This document shows positions 42,271 through 51,000 of a stretch of DNA of 64,000 nucleotides, in pieces; within the stretch, counting starts at the first letter, position 1; each line of letters opens with the position of its first letter. The position numbers and the translations under genes were made by a program. The stretch spans positions 1,302,001 through 1,366,000 of the forward strand of contig CBDICN010000002.1 of NCBI GenBank assembly GCA_965277355.1. The letters run 5' to 3'. The notes below the pieces were generated by a model that made no database searches, had not been told where the DNA came from, and saw only the letters and a program-made list of their open reading frames with translations. The stretch comes from RH-AL1 sp965277355. GTDB lineage: Bacteria; Pseudomonadota; Alphaproteobacteria; Rhizobiales; Beijerinckiaceae.

Positions 42271-42306
42271 CGTGCGGGCATAGTTCAGGCGTGCGGGCGT
42301 AGTTCA
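42271..42306 (+). repeat. Direct repeat duplicating the tRNA-Gly 5' end
   Basis: CGTGCGGGCATAGTTCA (42271-42287) and CGTGCGGGCGTAGTTCA (42290-42306) differ at one base. The second copy contains the first 14 bases of the tRNA gene. It looks like a slippage duplication or the trace of an insertion at the tRNA. Confidence 0.8.
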
Positions 42307-42366
42307 ATGGTAGAACGGAAGCTTCCCAAGCTTCATACGAGGGTTCGATTCCCTTCGCCCGCTCCA
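42293..42366 (+). tRNA. tRNA-Gly (anticodon CCC)
   Basis: A 74-base cloverleaf. The acceptor is GCGGGCG paired with CGCCCGC and followed by T and encoded CCA. The D arm is GTTC..GAAC. The anticodon arm GAAGC-TTCCCAA-GCTTC has anticodon CCC. The T arm GAGGG-TTCGATT-CCCTT is complete. It reads GGG codons. The first bases of the gene, with one mismatch, are duplicated just upstream at 42271-42287. Confidence 0.96.
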
Positions 42367-42479
42367 GTCCAAGCCCATCGAATCGTCGTCTGCTCCGCTC
42401 TCCGGCCGTTGCGTCGCCTGGACGAGGCAGTAAGTGAACGAAACGCAATCGACGGCCGCCGACCATCACGGTTCTTTCT

Positions 42480-42840
42480 CTGCTTCTTGATCGCGTCGAG
42501 GATGATCAGTTCCAGCGTCAGCTGCTCGCGGAAGGCGACGAACTCATCGTCGCGGCTGTGAGTGGTGAGAATCAGCGAAGCGACAACGAGGGCGGCCAAC
42601 CCCGTGAAGCCCTTCGGCCAGGCGAACGGCGGCGGGTCGCTAGGTGTGATGCTCGCCGGAGAGACGGCGAAATTCAACGCCATTCAGACGATCGTCGCGA
42701 CGAGGACCAAACACACGAACAGGGGTTCGCTCACCCGAGCCTTACACCGATCGACATCCTTTGCGGCGGTTGGGTCGGTTCGTGGTGATCGGCGCGGAAC
42801 TTCGCTATCGCCTCGGCCATGTCTTCGATGCGTGAGCAGA
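42480..42840 (-). pseudogene. Broken DUF1003 membrane protein
   Basis: Reading the minus strand, IEDMAEAIAKFRADHHEPTQ (start near 42840) is followed, in another frame, by VSEPLFVCLVLVATIV. Then come an in-frame TGA at 42686-42684 and MALNFAVSP, DPPPFAW, LAALVVASLILTTHSRDDEF and LTLELIILDAIKKQ. The two membrane helices, the DPPPF loop and the trailing helix match the DUF1003 (COG4420) family, where a Trp stands at the TGA position. One frameshift plus one stop make this a pseudogene. It lies beside tRNA-Gly and the transposase remnant. Confidence 0.65.
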
Positions 42841-43009
42841 ATTGGCGTCTTGCCGACAAGCCCGGAACGTCTCGGCGACGCTCCATTCCTCACTGGCGTT
42901 CCCAATCGATCGAAAACGTCTCTGAACCGTCGGTCTGCCGTTCGGCGGCGGTTTCTTCCGAACCCGAGCAGCGCGGGTTCGCACGGTCAAGACGGGAATG
43001 GTCAGCGCA

Positions 43010-43404
43010 GGGTGGCCTCTGCCTCGTCACGACGAGAGCGCGGGCAAGCGGCGCTCCAACAGGATGCGCAAGGGCGCGCCTCGGCTGAAGACGACCCTGA
43101 TCCAATGCGCCTGAGCCGGCGCCCGCAAAAAGGGGAGCTATCCGCAAGCCCAGTTCCAGCGCCTGCGCGCGCGAGACGCGCTAAGCAAGCGATCGGCGCC
43201 GTCGATCATGACCGCGACCCACCATATGCTGACCAACGCAGCGACCTACGAGGATCTGAGACACTACCGGATCTCGGCGGCGACCACTTCGATCGCCGCG
43301 CCAAGACCGCCCAGACGAAACGCCTCGTCACCAGATTACAAAGCCTCGGATACAACGTTCTGCTCAGCCAAGCCCCAACCTCAACGAACGCTGCTTCTTT
43401 CTAG
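43010..43404 (+). pseudogene. IS110-family transposase remnant (C-terminal part)
   Basis: Pieces of the IS110/IS116/IS902 transposase C-terminus are readable on the plus strand: GKRRSNRMRKGAPRLKTTL, a TGA at 43112-43114 where relatives have Trp, then ARKKGSYPQAQFQRLRARR. RAKQAIGAV, MLTATHHMLTNAATYEDL-like and LGGDHFDRRAKTAQTKRLV follow, split over at least two frames. The N-terminal catalytic RuvC-like half is missing and no ends are identifiable. An old insertion, now decayed. Confidence 0.7.
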
Positions 43405-44795
43405 AGCACCTTGGCTCCGGCGGGGATGTCGGCAATCTCGAGGTCTTGCTCGACGTGTAGAAGCGTGCTTGGCGACGTTTTTCGCAAAGCCAAGAACCAA
43501 GCCGCGCCCAAGCCCATGTAGACGACGAAAATGTAGGGCAGCAGGTTCAGCGGGTACGCGGGGACGGGATAGAGGCTACCGAGCAGCGCGAGCAGCATGA
43601 GCACCGCGCCGGCTACCCCGGACGTGACCGTACCGGCGGTGAGTTCGCCGGTCTTGCGCAGGTAGACCGGCGCGGCGAGCGAGCAGAGCAGGTAGACGAC
43701 GATGAAGCCGTAGGAGGCGAGCGTTCCATACCAACCGAAGGTGTCGAGCTCGGCGTTGCGGCTGAAGGCGGCGCAAAGCAGGAAGTTCAGCACCGCGCCG
43801 CAGCCGAGCGCGAGGTACGGGGTCTGATGTCGCAGATGCACCCGCCCCATCGAATGATGGAGGAAGCGGTAGCGGCCGAGCGAATACAGCATGCGACCGA
43901 ACGCGTTCAGTGACGCCAAAGCGCAAGCGAAGCTCGAGATCGCCGCGCCGAAATACACCAGCGCCACGAGCAACGGGTGACCGGCGAGAATGTCGCCGAG
44001 CGGTGCGCCGCTGGCCCCGAGCTTGGTCGCGTCGTCGCCGAAACCCTGGGTGACGACGTAGGTGGTGAAGACGAAGAAGATGCCGGCGGTCAACGCCGTC
44101 ATCTGGATCGCCCGCGGGATCGCCGAGCCGGGGTTGCGCGCCTCTTTACCGAGCGTCGCGGCACTCTCGAAGCCGACATAGGAGAAGATCGCGAAGACCA
44201 CCGCTTGCACCGACTTGCCGACGTCGAGGTTGGCCAGGGTCAGTTGCTTCGAATCCAGCCTGAAGCCGGAGGTGGCGAGCGCCGCGCCGCTGACGACAAG
44301 GATGATCACCACGGATATGGCTTCGAGGCTCAACCCGACCCGCGAGGACAGGCGCATGTCGCGCATCGCGAGCACGAGCGCCAACCCGGAGACGAGGAAA
44401 TAGAGCACGAGAGTGTTCGGCATAAAGGCAATGCCCAGCGCCGTAAGCAGCGTCTTGACGAAGATCGAGGTGGCGACCGTCAGGGCCATGGCGGTGGTCA
44501 GATAGGCGGCCAGCATCGCCCAGCCGGCGAGCAACCCGTAGGAGGGGCCGAGCGAACGCGACACGTAGATGAAGAACGAGCCTGCCGCTGGAATGCGCTT
44601 GGCGAGCTTGCCGATGTTCACGCCGACGATGAGCAATGCGATCGTTGCGACGATGTAGACGAGCCAGGATGCCGTACCGGCCATCCCGGCGACGACCGCG
44701 ACGGCGAGCGCCGGCGTCAGCGTCGGGGAGACGTTGGCGACCGACTGGCCCAGCGTTTCCAGGAAAGTGAGGCTGTCCTTCTTGAGCTCAGACAT
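43401..44795 (-). CDS. APC-family amino acid permease
   Basis: A 464-residue integral membrane protein from ATG 44795 with about 12 hydrophobic helices. It has the amino acid-polyamine-organocation signature: LGQSVANVSPTLTPALAVAV in helix 1, IPAAGSFFIYVSRSLGPSYG, then FAIFSYVGFESAATLGKEARNPG in the helix 6 region. An upstream in-frame start at 44978 lacks a supporting ribosome-binding site. Substrate unknown; the closest-looking relatives are putrescine/amino acid importers. Its 3' end meets the transposase remnant. Confidence 0.9.
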   Translation of the reverse strand: MSELKKDSLTFLETLGQSVANVSPTLTPALAVAVVAGMAGTASWLVYIVATIALLIVGVNIGKLAKRIPAAGSFFIYVSRSLGPSYGLLAGWAMLAAYLTTAMALTVATSIFVKTLLTALGIAFMPNTLVLYFLVSGLALVLAMRDMRLSSRVGLSLEAISVVIILVVSGAALATSGFRLDSKQLTLANLDVGKSVQAVVFAIFSYVGFESAATLGKEARNPGSAIPRAIQMTALTAGIFFVFTTYVVTQGFGDDATKLGASGAPLGDILAGHPLLVALVYFGAAISSFACALASLNAFGRMLYSLGRYRFLHHSMGRVHLRHQTPYLALGCGAVLNFLLCAAFSRNAELDTFGWYGTLASYGFIVVYLLCSLAAPVYLRKTGELTAGTVTSGVAGAVLMLLALLGSLYPVPAYPLNLLPYIFVVYMGLGAAWFLALRKTSPSTLLHVEQDLEIADIPAGAKVL

Positions 44796-45145
44796 CTTCT
44801 TGCGCCGGTCCCTTCGCCGCGGGAGGTTTCCCGCAGCTAAAAACATTAGCGCATCAAGAAACATGCCAGAAGCTCGATCGGCCTTGCAAGGCTTCATATC
44901 GGGCCACGCGGCGAAGCGAAACCGCTCCAGGACGTCCGTCGCCCGTTGCCCTTCCGCCATGTTCGCCGGCACCTTCAATGCCGCTGCGTTGGCGACCCTC
45001 GGCGCGCGTATTCATCTTTCGGCGGCGCGGCGGGGAAGCGCCGGGTTAGAGACACGACCAGCGTGTACGTGCCCAACTTATATCTCGGTCAACCCGGTCG
45101 GCAACGAGACTGCAACAAACGCGGACCGCCACGCGGGACCCGCGG
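44796..45145. other. Intergenic region, nothing recognised
   Basis: 350 bases upstream of the permease gene and downstream of the minus-strand orphan gene. It is expected to carry the permease promoter; I see no RNA gene, repeat or conserved motif. Confidence 0.35.
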
Positions 45146-45442
45146 TCAAACCTTGTTGATGGGCGGCCGGCTCTGCATTTGCCGTCTTGGGAAAGCCTGC
45201 TGCTTGTGGGCCGCCGCCGCAGACTTGAGGGTCGCCGCGCCGGCCGACGTCAAGCTGTAGGCGCCGGTCACGTTCTTCACGACCAGTCCGCTCCCGATCA
45301 TCTCGTCGACAGCGGCCTCGCCTCGTTCCGGCTCGGGGAAAGCTCCCGAAAACGACTTTCCGGAGAAAGATTGACCTTCGTAGATGCAGTTCATCACCCT
45401 ACACCTGTCCAAGATCGTACGCACGTCGTTGGAAATTTCCAT
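45146..45442 (-). CDS. Hypothetical protein, possible DNA-binding-type small protein
   Basis: A 98-residue protein from ATG 45442 (the frame continues upstream to 45565). It reads MEISNDVRTILDRCRVMNC, then EAAVDEMIGSGLVVKNVTGAY and SLTSAGAATLKSAAAAHK. The second half resembles a winged-helix wing region (a helix, then GLVxxxxGxYxLTxAG), as in small MarR/DUF-type proteins, but no family is certain. Local G+C is lower than in neighbouring genes. Two cysteines lie in the first third. Divergent from the glycosyltransferase gene. Confidence 0.45.
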   Translation of the reverse strand: MEISNDVRTILDRCRVMNCIYEGQSFSGKSFSGAFPEPERGEAAVDEMIGSGLVVKNVTGAYSLTSAGAATLKSAAAAHKQQAFPRRQMQSRPPINKV

Positions 45443-45651
45443 GGAGTTCCCGCAGCCGCCGGCAAGAAACGAAGCGCTCTCGATACTGTGGAATGCGAAC
45501 GCGAAGTCGCTCAGATGGCAGTCGAACACTCGAAATACAAGGCTGGCCTTCGTCCGATAATCCATGGTACCAATACTCTATCGTCGTTCGGCTTCAAGGG
45601 CATCGACGGCTGAGAGACGTGTGCGCTCCCGCCTTGAGGAGCGCGCAATTC

Positions 45652-46779
45652 ATGACGTCCGGCATGCCGATGTCGCTCCGCGGAGCGCACGATCGTTTAC
45701 GCGTGGCCCAGGTGGCACCCCTTTACGAAGCTGTCCCGCCGAAGCTCTACGGCGGAACGGAGCGGATCGTCGCCCATCTCACCAATGCGCTGGTCGACCT
45801 TGGTCACGACGTCACGTTGTTCGCAACGCGCGACGCCGATACGCGGGCAACCCTGGTGCCAGTACGGGACGAGCCGATCCGGCTCGACGCGTCGCTGCTT
45901 AAATCCGACCTCGCCTCTCACCTTTCGATGCTGCACGAGGTCCACCGCCGGCGTGACGACTTCGACATCATCCACTTTCACACCGACATGTTGCATTTTC
46001 CGTTGTTCGACCACTGCGCGACGCGCACGGTGACGACGCTGCATGGGCGGCTCGACATGAAGGATCTGGCCGGCGTCTACGCGCGCTGGCCGGCGTTTCC
46101 GCTCGTCTCGATCTCCGACAACCAGCGGCTGCCGCTCGCGGCCGCCAGCTGGATCAAGACCATCCACCACGGGGTCGAACCGTTCTCCGACACGATGGCC
46201 GCGCGCGACCCCGGGGCCGAACCCTACCTTTTGTTCCTGGGACGCATCTCGCCCGAGAAACGCCCGGACCGCGCGATCGCCGTCGCCAGGGCCTGCGGTA
46301 TCAAGCTTAAGATCGCCGCCAAAGTCGACACCGCTGACCGCGCCTATTTCGTGCGTAAGATCGAACCCATGCTCGAAGACCCGACGATCGAGTTCATCGG
46401 CGAGGTCGGCGAAGCCGAGAAACCTGCCCTGCTCGGTGGCGCCAAGGCGCTGCTGTTCCCGATCGACTGGCCGGAGCCCTTCGGCTTGGTCATGATCGAG
46501 GCGATGTCCTACGGCACGCCCGTGGTCGCGTGGCGCTGCGGCTCGGTCCCGGAAGTGATGGAGGATGGCGTGACCGGCTTCATCGTTGAGACCGAGCCGG
46601 AGGCGATCGAGGCGGTCGGGCGGCTCGACTCGATCGATCGCAAGCTCGTCAGGGCCACGTTCGAGCGCCGGTTCGCGGCGAGCGTCATGGCGGCAAGCTA
46701 CGTCGCGCTCTATGGGGAGGTGATCCTCGCCGACACGCTGCGCGTGCGCCAGAGCTTGCGAAGGGAGCCGGTCTCATGA
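45652..46779 (+). CDS. Glycosyltransferase family 4 protein
   Basis: A 375-residue GT-B glycosyltransferase from ATG 45652 (AGGAG upstream). The N-domain has APLYEAVPPKLYGGTERIV with the donor-loop glycines and FDIIHFHTDMLHFPLF. The C-domain has LLFLGRISPEKRPDRAI, EFIGEVGEAEKPALLGGAKA and the nucleotide-sugar EX7E motif PEPFGLVMIEAMSYGTPVVA. Its stop overlaps the start of the amylo-alpha-1,6-glucosidase gene by four bases (ATGA), so the two are translationally coupled and probably act on the same alpha-glucan or glycoside. Confidence 0.9.
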   Translation: MTSGMPMSLRGAHDRLRVAQVAPLYEAVPPKLYGGTERIVAHLTNALVDLGHDVTLFATRDADTRATLVPVRDEPIRLDASLLKSDLASHLSMLHEVHRRRDDFDIIHFHTDMLHFPLFDHCATRTVTTLHGRLDMKDLAGVYARWPAFPLVSISDNQRLPLAAASWIKTIHHGVEPFSDTMAARDPGAEPYLLFLGRISPEKRPDRAIAVARACGIKLKIAAKVDTADRAYFVRKIEPMLEDPTIEFIGEVGEAEKPALLGGAKALLFPIDWPEPFGLVMIEAMSYGTPVVAWRCGSVPEVMEDGVTGFIVETEPEAIEAVGRLDSIDRKLVRATFERRFAASVMAASYVALYGEVILADTLRVRQSLRREPVS

Positions 46780-48926
46780 TGACCAAGACCGAACCCGCGC
46801 CCGATCTTGCCGCGTCGAAGGACGAGGCGCCGGGCGATCCCCGGCCCTCGTGCGTGCTGAAGAACGGCGACATGTTCATGGTCGCCGACGCGATCGGCAA
46901 CGTGTCGGACCCGTCGGAGGGATTGTTTTTCAACGACACCCGCATGCTCTCGCATTTCCGCCTATGCGTCGGCGGACGCGCGCTGTCGCTCCTCGGTGCA
47001 GCGGTGGGGCAGGACGACGTCACGTTTCAATCGAACCTGACCAACAAGCCGCTGCCGCCGATCGGCGGCGCGCCGACGCCGGAAGGCATCATCCACATCG
47101 AGCGGACGCGCATGCTCTGGCAGGCGCGCCTCTACGAGCGGATCCGGATCACGAACTACGGCCGCAAGGCCAACCGGCTGGCGCTGCGGCTCGATCTCGA
47201 TGCGGACTTCCGCGACATGTTCGAGGTGCGCGGCATCGCGCGTCGGGCCCGCGGCACCATGGAGGCGCCGGTTATCACGAGCCATGGCGTGGTATTCCGT
47301 TATCTCGGCCTCGATGCGATCACTCGATCCTCGGTCATCAGCCTCTCGACCGAGCCGACGAAGATCGAGGCGACCGGCATGACGATCGACATCGCGTTGA
47401 CGTCTGGCGAGATGCGCGACCTCTACCTGGAGGTCGGGATCGAGGCCGCCGCGCTGCCGTCGGAGGAACGTTTCCGGACCGCGACCACGTTGGCGCAGGC
47501 GCAGGTGCGGGAGCGTCGCGCCGCCGGCGCCACGGTCGAGACGAACGGCCGGCTCTTCAACGAGTGGCTCGGCAAGTCGCGCGCCGATATCGCGTTGCTG
47601 ACGACCGAACTCGAGACCGGCCCCTATCCCTACGCCGGCATTCCCTGGTTCTCGACGGCGTTCGGCCGCGACGCCATCGTCACCTCGCTGCAGATGCTGT
47701 GGCTCGATCCGTCACTGGCGCGCGGCGTGCTGCGCTTCCTCGCCGCCCACCAGGCGACCGAAACCTCCGAGTTCTACGATTCCGCGCCCGGCAAGATCAT
47801 GCACGAGATGCGCAAGGGCGAGATGGTGCGGCTCGGCGAGCTGCCGTTCTCGCGCTACTACGGTGGCGTCGACACGACGCCCCTCTTCGTCCTGCTGGCG
47901 GGCGCCTACGCCGAACGCACCGGCGATCTCGCCCTCATCGACTCGCTCTGGCCCAACCTCCTCGCCGCCGTGCAATGGATCGAGGGCGCGACCAACGCCG
48001 ACGGCTTCCTCGACTACGCGCGCGGCGCTGCCACCGGCCTCGCCAACCAGGGCTGGAAGGACAGCGAGGATTCCGTCTTCGACGCCGCCGGCGACGACGT
48101 CCCAGGCCCGATCGCGCTGTGCGAGGTGCAGGGCTACGTCTTTGCGGCCTTCGGCGCCATGGCCGATCTGGCGGCGCGGCTCGGATCTCCCGGCGAGAGG
48201 GCGACTTGGCACGCCAAAGCGGAGCGCCTGCGCCGCGCCGTCGAGGATCGGTTCTGGCTGGAAGACCTCGGAACCTATGCGGAGGCGCTCGACGGCAAGG
48301 GCCGGCCATGCCGCATCTGCACTTCGAACCCCGGCCATCTGCTCTTCTGCCGGCTGCCGAGCGCCGAGCGCGCCATGCGCGTGTCGCGCATGCTGACGGG
48401 GCCGCGCTTCAACTCGGGCTGGGGAGTCCGAACCCTCGCCGAGGGCGAGAGCCGCTACAACCCGATGTCCTACCATAACGGCTCGACATGGCCCCACGAC
48501 ACCGCGCTGTGCGCCGCCGGTATTGCCAACTACGGCGGGCGGGCCAGCGTGGTCGGCCTGCTCAGCAACAGCTTCGAGGCGGCGGTCAAGTACGAGATGC
48601 GCCTGCCCGAGCTGATGTGCGGCTTCGAGCGCCGCGAGGGAGAACCGCCGATCGGCTATCCCGTCGCCTGCAGTCCTCAGGCCTGGGCGTCGGGAGCCGT
48701 CTTCATGATGCTGCAGGCGGTCCTTGGTCTGACGATCGATGCCTGGCGGGGCGTGATCCACATCAATCGACCGAGCCTGCCCCACGGCATCGACAGACTG
48801 ACCCTGCGCCGGATCGCCGTTGGCGAACGTATGATCGATCTCACCTTCCAACGGTCCGGCGAGCGCGTCGCCGTGTACCCGCAAGGTGCCGGACCGGATC
48901 CGATCCCCGTGCTGATCTACGGATGA
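46776..48926 (+). CDS. Amylo-alpha-1,6-glucosidase (glycogen debranching-type)
   Basis: A 716-residue protein of the bacterial amylo-alpha-1,6-glucosidase group. It has an N-terminal GDE_N_bis domain (VLKNGDMFMVADAIGNVSD, GLFFNDTRMLSHFRL) and a C-terminal (alpha/alpha)6 catalytic domain. The latter shows IPWFSTAFGRDAIVTSLQ, AHQATETSEFYDSAPGKI, NQGWKDSEDSVFDA and NPMSYHNGSTWPHDTAL. These enzymes trim alpha-glucans, or glucosylglycerate-type compounds. Four-base overlap with the upstream glycosyltransferase. GlgX at 17085 and a GH15 enzyme at 57605 give the cell at least three alpha-glucan-active hydrolases here. Confidence 0.9.
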   Translation: MMTKTEPAPDLAASKDEAPGDPRPSCVLKNGDMFMVADAIGNVSDPSEGLFFNDTRMLSHFRLCVGGRALSLLGAAVGQDDVTFQSNLTNKPLPPIGGAPTPEGIIHIERTRMLWQARLYERIRITNYGRKANRLALRLDLDADFRDMFEVRGIARRARGTMEAPVITSHGVVFRYLGLDAITRSSVISLSTEPTKIEATGMTIDIALTSGEMRDLYLEVGIEAAALPSEERFRTATTLAQAQVRERRAAGATVETNGRLFNEWLGKSRADIALLTTELETGPYPYAGIPWFSTAFGRDAIVTSLQMLWLDPSLARGVLRFLAAHQATETSEFYDSAPGKIMHEMRKGEMVRLGELPFSRYYGGVDTTPLFVLLAGAYAERTGDLALIDSLWPNLLAAVQWIEGATNADGFLDYARGAATGLANQGWKDSEDSVFDAAGDDVPGPIALCEVQGYVFAAFGAMADLAARLGSPGERATWHAKAERLRRAVEDRFWLEDLGTYAEALDGKGRPCRICTSNPGHLLFCRLPSAERAMRVSRMLTGPRFNSGWGVRTLAEGESRYNPMSYHNGSTWPHDTALCAAGIANYGGRASVVGLLSNSFEAAVKYEMRLPELMCGFERREGEPPIGYPVACSPQAWASGAVFMMLQAVLGLTIDAWRGVIHINRPSLPHGIDRLTLRRIAVGERMIDLTFQRSGERVAVYPQGAGPDPIPVLIYG

Positions 48927-49030
48927 TTTCGAGAACGAAGCCATCTGGAGACCACAACAGCCATATGGCCCTGGTCGCAGCGCCCGAGGCTGATTGGCGC
49001 GCACGTCAAATGGTTAAGGGCGAGCGGTCA

Positions 49031-49084
49031 GTCGCTAATTATGTGGGTGTGGGTCGCTAACTACGTGGGTCGCTAACTACGTGG
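49031..49084 (+). repeat. Three copies of a 16-bp tandem repeat
   Basis: GTCGCTAATTATGTGG (49031-49046), a 6-base GTGTGG spacer, then GTCGCTAACTACGTGG twice in perfect tandem (49053-49068, 49069-49084). They lie between the glucosidase gene and tRNA-Pro. Confidence 0.85.
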
Positions 49085-49127
49085 GTTTGTCATCACCGCG
49101 CTTCAACAAAACCTAAGCCTCGATTAT

Positions 49128-49204
49128 TGGTCGGAGTGAGAGGATTCGAACCTCCGACCCCCTCGTCCCGAACGAGGTGCGCTACCAGACTGCGCTACAC
49201 TCCG
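49128..49204 (-). tRNA. tRNA-Pro (anticodon CGG)
   Basis: On the minus strand a 77-base cloverleaf begins CGGAGTG and ends CACTCCG-A-CCA with encoded CCA. The D arm is GCGCAGTCTGGTAGCGC, the anticodon arm CTCGT-TCGGGAC with anticodon CGG, and the T arm GGAGG-TTCGAAT-CCTCT. It reads CCG codons, the preferred proline codon in a GC-rich genome. Confidence 0.95.
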
Positions 49205-49382
49205 ACACTCGGCCCGGCGAAAGGCGTGACCGAAGCCGGCTTATAGCCACGCGAGCCGGCGCTTACAACCTCAAAGCCGCCAGTCGGCGTCAATCTATCT
49301 GCAGATCGGACGTCCTTCACGTGCTCTTTGACACCTTCCAGCCGCGGGCGCGTCACCTCGGTGCGGCGTGAGGCCCGGCGTG

Positions 49383-50765
49383 TCAAAGATAGCTAGACGC
49401 CATCACCGGCTTCTCCGCCAGCGCGTGGGCCATGAACTCGAGCGCGCCGGCGATCCGCTCGCGGCTGGCGGGGCCGCCAAGGCAGACTCGCACGGCTTCG
49501 CCAGGTTCCCCCGCCACGACGAAGGCGTCGCTTGCCACTACCCCGATGCGCGTCGAGCGCATGTGCCCGACGAACGCCGATCGGGTCCAGGGTCGGGGAA
49601 GGGGAACCCAGAGGTTGAAGCTCAGCGGGTCCGCCCGGTAGCTGTCGTGCGGCAAGGTCTCCGCCGCGAGGTGCTGGCGGGCGCTGGTCTCGGCGCGGAT
49701 GAAGCGCAGGATCATGTCGGCGGTCCCATCCTCGATCCAGCGCGTGGCGAGCGCCACGGTGAGCGGCGACGCCATCACGTTGGCCGCGCGCAGCGCCGCC
49801 GAGAACGGCCAGCCCGACTTCGCATCCGGCACGACGACGTAGGCGGCGCGCAGGCCGGCGCCGATGCATTTGGCGAGCCCCGCGATGTGCCAGGTTAGTT
49901 CGGGGGCAATCGCCGCAAGCGGATGTACGCCGTGGCTCGGGATGAAGCCGTAGGCGTCGTCCTCGACGATCGGCAGACGGTGGCGTCGCGCGACGGCGAC
50001 GATCGCCGTACGGCGATCCTCCGGCACGGTGAGGGTGGTCGGGTTCTGAAGCGTGGGATTGAGATAAAGCGCCTTGGGCGCAAGCGTCTCGCACGCGCGG
50101 GCCAGCGCCTCTGGATCGATACCGTCGCCGTCCATCGGCAGCCCGACGAGGTTGATGGCGAGTTGCGCGGCGATCGAGCGGACGCCGGGATAGGTGACAG
50201 CCTCGCAGAGCACGGTGTCGCCGGGCTTCGCCAGCAGTGTGAAGATGCCGAGGATTGCCGCATGTGCGCCCGGGACCACGAAGATGCGCTCCTGAGCCGG
50301 AACCAGCGCGCGGCGGCCGAGCCAGGCGGAAGCGGCATCCTTGTCGGCGCCGGACCCGCCGAAGCCCTGGTAGCGGAGGAGGGCGACGACGTCGCGCGAG
50401 ACCTCGATCATACCTTCGCGCATGCGCTCGAGCAGCGCGGGATCGGTCGGCTCGGGCGGCAGGTTCATCGAGAGGTCGACGGCCTCGGAGCGCGCGCCGC
50501 GCTCGAGCCGGCGCACGCGCTGCGGTCCGCGCACGAAAGTACCCTGGCCGACGCGCGAGTCGACCAACTCACGACGCTGCGCCTCGACGTAGCCGCGGGC
50601 GACCGTGGTGAAGTCGATCGCAAGCTTCGCCGCAAGTTTGCGCTGCGGCGGCAGACGATCGCCTCCGGCGAGACGACCAAGCCGGATGTCGTCGGCGATG
50701 GCATCGGCGATCGCGAGATAGCGCGGCTTGCCGCTACGCGAGAGGTCGGGTGTCCAGTCCAGCAT
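49383..50765 (-). CDS. MocR-type GntR/aminotransferase regulator
   Basis: A 460-residue regulator. A GntR winged helix (IADAIADDIRLGRLAGGDRL, PPQRKLAAKLAIDFTTVARGY; residues about 16-60) joins an aminotransferase class I/II-like domain. The latter has the PLP-binding segments NPTLQNPTTLTVP and IVEDDAYGFI and a lysine in GLAKCIGAGLRAAYV. MocR proteins use PLP or a PLP-amine adduct as effector (PdxR, GabR, TauR). It is divergent from the Nit1C operon, with 302 bases between, and is the best local candidate for controlling it. Alternatively it may act on unrelated genes. Confidence 0.88.
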   Translation of the reverse strand: MLDWTPDLSRSGKPRYLAIADAIADDIRLGRLAGGDRLPPQRKLAAKLAIDFTTVARGYVEAQRRELVDSRVGQGTFVRGPQRVRRLERGARSEAVDLSMNLPPEPTDPALLERMREGMIEVSRDVVALLRYQGFGGSGADKDAASAWLGRRALVPAQERIFVVPGAHAAILGIFTLLAKPGDTVLCEAVTYPGVRSIAAQLAINLVGLPMDGDGIDPEALARACETLAPKALYLNPTLQNPTTLTVPEDRRTAIVAVARRHRLPIVEDDAYGFIPSHGVHPLAAIAPELTWHIAGLAKCIGAGLRAAYVVVPDAKSGWPFSAALRAANVMASPLTVALATRWIEDGTADMILRFIRAETSARQHLAAETLPHDSYRADPLSFNLWVPLPRPWTRSAFVGHMRSTRIGVVASDAFVVAGEPGEAVRVCLGGPASRERIAGALEFMAHALAEKPVMASSYL

Positions 50766-50914
50766 GTCGTCCACGCGTCGATCACCTATGCAAGATCCGC
50801 TCCACATTGAATGGATGACCTGCGATCAGCGGGCTTCGGTGACAGGCGACTCCGCTGCCTAAGCCGCTCCAGATTCGCGTGTTTAACATGCAGACTGCCC
50901 AAGCCGGCGGCAAA

Positions 50915-50932
50915 GCGCCTCCCCGGAGGCGC
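50915..50932. promoter_or_regulatory. Perfect 8-bp inverted repeat upstream of the Nit1C operon
   Basis: GCGCCTCC, two bases (CC), then GGAGGCGC. It lies about 70 bp upstream of the -24 element at 51001 and 150 bp from the MocR gene start, a place suited to an activator or MocR dimer site. It is not the NtrC consensus. Confidence 0.45.
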
Positions 50933-51000
50933 AAGCCTATTGACCGTATCATTGTATGGATAACGACCGCTCATGTCGCGGGATCAAGGATTTGAGGGGC

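Noticed and set aside
42293..43404. An intact integrative element at tRNA-Gly
   Set aside because: No integrase gene and no second copy of the tRNA 3' end were found in the window. Only remnants are present.
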